Positions 15,373 through 17,133 of a stretch of 17,133 nt of DNA are shown here, in pieces. The translations under genes and the position numbers were made by a program. The notes below the pieces were generated by a model, which was given only the letters and a program-made list of their open reading frames with translations, ran no database searches and had not been told where the DNA came from. How positions within the stretch are numbered: position 1 is the first letter of the stretch; each line of letters begins with the position of its first letter. This DNA comes from an uncultured bacterium (GTDB taxonomy: Bacteria > Bacillota > Clostridia > Oscillospirales > Acutalibacteraceae), in the NCBI GenBank assembly GCA_905215855.1, contig CAJMRT010000040.1, forward strand, positions 1-17,133, written 5' to 3'.

Positions 15373-16440
15373 TCAGTCCATTCTCTTGTCGCAGTAACCG
15401 CACATCACCATGCCGAGCTTTTCGTAGCTGAGATTTGGAAGATAAGGCTCCTGCTGTGTGATACATTTCGGATTGTTGCAGTGATGATTCGATACAACAA
15501 ACGGTCTGTTTTCAACAAAAAACTCATCATCCTGCAAAAGCAGAAGAATAAGTGCCATTCTGCCGTACATACCGTACTGAGCCTGTTTGAAATACAACGC
15601 TCTCGGGTCATCGTCAATGTCAACCGTAATTTCGTTTACTCTCGGCAACGGATGAAGAATAATCATATCTTCTCTTGCTTTGTCAAGCTTTTCTTTGTCG
15701 AGAACAAAAACATTTTTCTGCGCCTGATAATCTTCTTCGCTTGCAAATCTCTCACGCTGAATTCTTGTCATATACAGAACATCAAGGTCTGTGATTGCAT
15801 CTGCAAGACTATGAGAAATTTCATACTTACAGCCGTTCTTTTCAAGAATGTCAATAACATAAAGCGGAACGCTGAGTTCCTTTGTTGAGATAAGTACAAA
15901 GCTGTTGTTCGGATATTTTGCAAGTGTCTTGATAAGCGAATGAACTGTTCTGCCGTTGAGAAGGTCACCGCATACACCTACTCTGAGATTATCAAGTCTG
16001 CCTTTTTCACAGCTGAGTGTGATAATGTCAGCAAGCGTCTGGGTTGGATGAAGGTGACCGCCGTCACCGCAGTTGACAACGGGAATGCCTGCATAGAGAG
16101 ATGCCGCAGCGGCAGTACCCTCAACAGGATGACGCATTGCGATAATATCGGCATATTCGCCGACAATTGTAATTGTATCTTTAAGGCTTTCGCCCTTTGC
16201 AACAGATGAATTCATCGGGTTGTCAAAACCGATTGTTCTTCCGCCGAGTTTAAGCATGGCTGTCTGGAATGACATCTGTGTTCTTGTACTCGGTTCATAA
16301 AATAAAGTAGCAAGAATCTTGCCGTCACAGGCGTGTCGGTAGTCGGCAGGACTCTGCATAATCTTTTTAGCTTTTCTGATAATTTTGTCAATCTGATCGG
16401 TAGACATAACCGATAAATCAATTAAATTTTTGTCGAACAT
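15373..16440 (-). CDS. pyrB: Aspartate carbamoyltransferase with C-terminal PyrI-like zinc domain
   Basis: PyrB joins carbamoyl phosphate and aspartate, the first committed step of pyrimidine synthesis. Residues 1 to about 305 are a full catalytic chain: FYEPSTRTQ (S51 to T54, carbamoyl phosphate binding), RHPVEGTA, GDGGHLHPTQTL, GDLLNGRTVHS, MTRIQRERF and ILHPLPR. The protein is 355 residues, about 50 longer than a plain chain. The tail has C321, C326, C347 and C350 in a C-x4-C-x20-C-x2-C pattern, with CITQQEP and CGYCDK closely resembling the zinc domain of E. coli PyrI (C-x4-C-x23-C-x2-C, with CISHAEP and CKYCEK). The PyrI nucleotide-binding domain is absent and no pyrI lies nearby in the window. 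I chose ATG at 16440 because it gives a normal N-terminus; a TTG at 16461 is possible, and neither has a strong ribosome binding site. Confidence 0.93.
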   Translation of the reverse strand: MFDKNLIDLSVMSTDQIDKIIRKAKKIMQSPADYRHACDGKILATLFYEPSTRTQMSFQTAMLKLGGRTIGFDNPMNSSVAKGESLKDTITIVGEYADIIAMRHPVEGTAAAASLYAGIPVVNCGDGGHLHPTQTLADIITLSCEKGRLDNLRVGVCGDLLNGRTVHSLIKTLAKYPNNSFVLISTKELSVPLYVIDILEKNGCKYEISHSLADAITDLDVLYMTRIQRERFASEEDYQAQKNVFVLDKEKLDKAREDMIILHPLPRVNEITVDIDDDPRALYFKQAQYGMYGRMALILLLLQDDEFFVENRPFVVSNHHCNNPKCITQQEPYLPNLSYEKLGMVMCGYCDKRMD

Positions 16441-16494
16441 AAATAACACAGCTTTCTGCAATTTTTTCTATTTTATCAAAATTTTCTGTGTTTA

Positions 16495-16523
16495 TATATA
16501 CTTAAAAGAAAAATGGGAATAAA
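16495..16523 (-). promoter_or_regulatory. Weak candidate promoter of pyrB
   Basis: Read on the minus strand, TTTATT (16523-16518) and TATATA (16500-16495) are 17 bases apart, leaving a leader of about 50 bases. The -35 match is poor. I see no PyrR-binding loop or attenuator hairpin in the 16441-16660 spacer, which is AT-rich and otherwise featureless apart from the divergent tRNA promoter. Confidence 0.3.
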
Positions 16524-16620
16524 GAATAAAACAATTTTGCCGATTCCGGTATTAGTTTTATCAGCGTTAATTTCCAAAGTAACTTTAATTCTATCAGATG
16601 GAAAATTTTAAAAATTTAAC

Positions 16621-16649
16621 TTGATTTTTTACGATTTGTATTGTATAAT
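16621..16649 (+). promoter_or_regulatory. Sigma-A promoter of tRNA-Leu
   Basis: TTGATT (16621-16626) and a perfect TATAAT (16644-16649) are 17 bases apart. Transcription would start about six bases before the mature tRNA. Confidence 0.75.
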
Positions 16650-16662
16650 ACATATTGCATTT

Positions 16663-16749
16663 GCCGGTGTGATGGAATTGGCAGACGTAGCGGACTCAAA
16701 ATCCGCCGGTAGCGATACCGTACCGGTTCAAGTCCGGTCACCGGCACCA
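16663..16749 (+). tRNA. tRNA-Leu (anticodon CAA)
   Basis: A complete class II tRNA of 87 bases. Acceptor arms GCCGGTG (16663-16669) and CACCGGC (16739-16745) pair perfectly and are followed by an encoded ACCA (16746-16749). The anticodon stem GCGGA/TCCGC (16690-16694, 16702-16706) encloses loop CTCAAAA with anticodon CAA at 16697-16699, which reads UUG. The long variable arm CGGTA-GCGA-TACCG and the GGTTCAAGTCC T-loop region are characteristic of leucine tRNA. It stands alone, with its own promoter and terminator. Confidence 0.97.
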
Positions 16750-16750
16750 T

Positions 16751-16789
16751 AAAAGGTCTATTGTCTTTGACAGTAGACCTTTTATTTTT
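16751..16789 (+). terminator. Terminator of tRNA-Leu
   Basis: AAAAGGTCTATTGTC (16751-16765) pairs with GACAGTAGACCTTTT (16769-16783), 15 bp with one G·U, around a TTT loop. ATTTTT follows. The stem begins two bases after the encoded CCA. Confidence 0.92.
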
Positions 16790-16860
16790 GTTGAATTGTT
16801 TGTGAATACTCATCTGTTCTACGCTCAATGTCAGAGTAACATTAATAAATTTAAAATTCA

Positions 16861-16886
16861 GGTCAACCCTTTAAAAAAGGTTGACC
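16861..16886. repeat. Isolated hairpin-forming inverted repeat
   Basis: GGTCAACC (16861-16868) and GGTTGACC (16879-16886) form an 8-bp stem around a ten-base AT-rich loop that can pair further. AAACTTTTATATTT follows, so it could be a backup terminator. The surrounding 16790-16988 stretch contains no gene that I can support. Confidence 0.4.
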
Positions 16887-16988
16887 AAACTTTTATATTT
16901 GAAACAGAAATTTTGGCTTTTGCCTTACTTTGTTACCCGACCGATAATTCGATAAACCTAATTCACTCCATCCTTTGATAAACACCCA

Positions 16989-17020
16989 AAAGGACTGACA
17001 CATTTCTGCGTCAGCCCTTT
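16989..17020 (-). terminator. Terminator of the minus-strand gene at the right edge
   Basis: On the minus strand AAAGGGCTGAC (17020-17010) pairs with GTCAGTCCTTT (16999-16989), 11 bp with one G·U, around a ten-base loop. TTTTGG and further Ts follow. It lies 42 bases beyond the stop codon of the partial gene. Outer arms at 16959-16983 and 17023-17036 can extend the structure. Confidence 0.7.
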
Positions 17021-17061
17021 CGGTTTATGTGAATTAAAAAGGATAGGTAATGTAATAAGGA

Positions 17062-17133
17062 TTACTCAATATCCTGCATTGCATCGTAACCTGTTTCGCC
17101 TGTTCTTACCTTTACAACATCTTCAACATCATA
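17062..17133 (-). CDS. C-terminal fragment of an unidentified protein
   Basis: Reading leftward from the window edge, the frame gives 23 residues and a TAA stop (complement of 17062-17064). The peptide is acidic and ends YDAMQDIE, with VRTGETG before it. Coding status is inferred from the uninterrupted frame and the well-placed terminator downstream on the same strand. The fragment is too short for me to name a family, and the start lies outside the window. Confidence 0.55.
   Translation of the reverse strand, partial: YDVEDVVKVRTGETGYDAMQDIE

Noticed and set aside
16441..16620. PyrR-binding attenuator leader for pyrB
   Set aside because: No PyrR-type anti-antiterminator motif or terminator hairpin is visible on the minus strand in this AT-rich spacer.
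16616..16828. Minus-strand 70-codon frame with TGLEPVRYRYRRILSP-like sequence
   Set aside because: It is the antisense translation of the tRNA-Leu gene. This kind of TGLEPV...RLPIPS peptide is a well-known spurious annotation across databases.

Overview
The window is about 17 kb of moderately AT-rich bacterial chromosome with tightly packed genes, strong AGGAGG-type ribosome binding sites and short intergenic gaps. A sporulation gene (spoIIR), an AddA/AddB recombination nuclease pair instead of RecBCD, and an Lrp/AsnC–aminotransferase pair like that of Bacillus point to an endospore-forming Firmicute, most likely a Clostridia gut lineage of the Ruminococcaceae/Oscillospiraceae type. The taxonomic placement is an inference from gene content and style, not from a marker gene. 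I see no insertion sequence, prophage, CRISPR array or integrase.

Layout. Positions 1-1801 (+) are the end of a surface polysaccharide locus: the C-terminus of a sugar-phosphate transferase and a Wzy/O-antigen-ligase-like membrane protein. A hairpin overlapping a new promoter closes it. Positions 1886-4322 (+) hold glutamine-dependent NAD synthetase and a small protein that looks like the LURP-one/tubby-like fold. A promoter with perfect -35 and -10 hexamers is embedded in the end of that small gene. It would transcribe about 130 nt of structured noncoding sequence ending in a strong terminator (4330-4461), which is either a small RNA or an attenuating leader for the next operon. Positions 4521-7051 (+) are an operon of an Lrp/AsnC regulator, a class I aminotransferase and ispE, preceded by a perfect 18-bp palindrome that may be the regulator's operator. 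spoIIR (7125-7727) and the addB-addA operon (7826-14724) follow.

A bidirectional terminator at 14735-14763 separates these from a convergent minus-strand operon. That operon has pyrB (aspartate carbamoyltransferase with a PyrI-like zinc domain fused at its C-terminus) followed by a six-helix DUF308/HdeD-like membrane protein. Right of it lies a plus-strand tRNA-Leu(CAA) with its own promoter and terminator. The window ends in the C-terminal 23 codons of an unidentified minus-strand gene with its terminator.

Most of the window is ordinary housekeeping. The items most worth a second look are the putative structured RNA with its ideal promoter, the PyrB–zinc-domain fusion, the palindrome in front of the Lrp-family gene, and the terminator hairpin that includes the spoIIR ribosome binding site.
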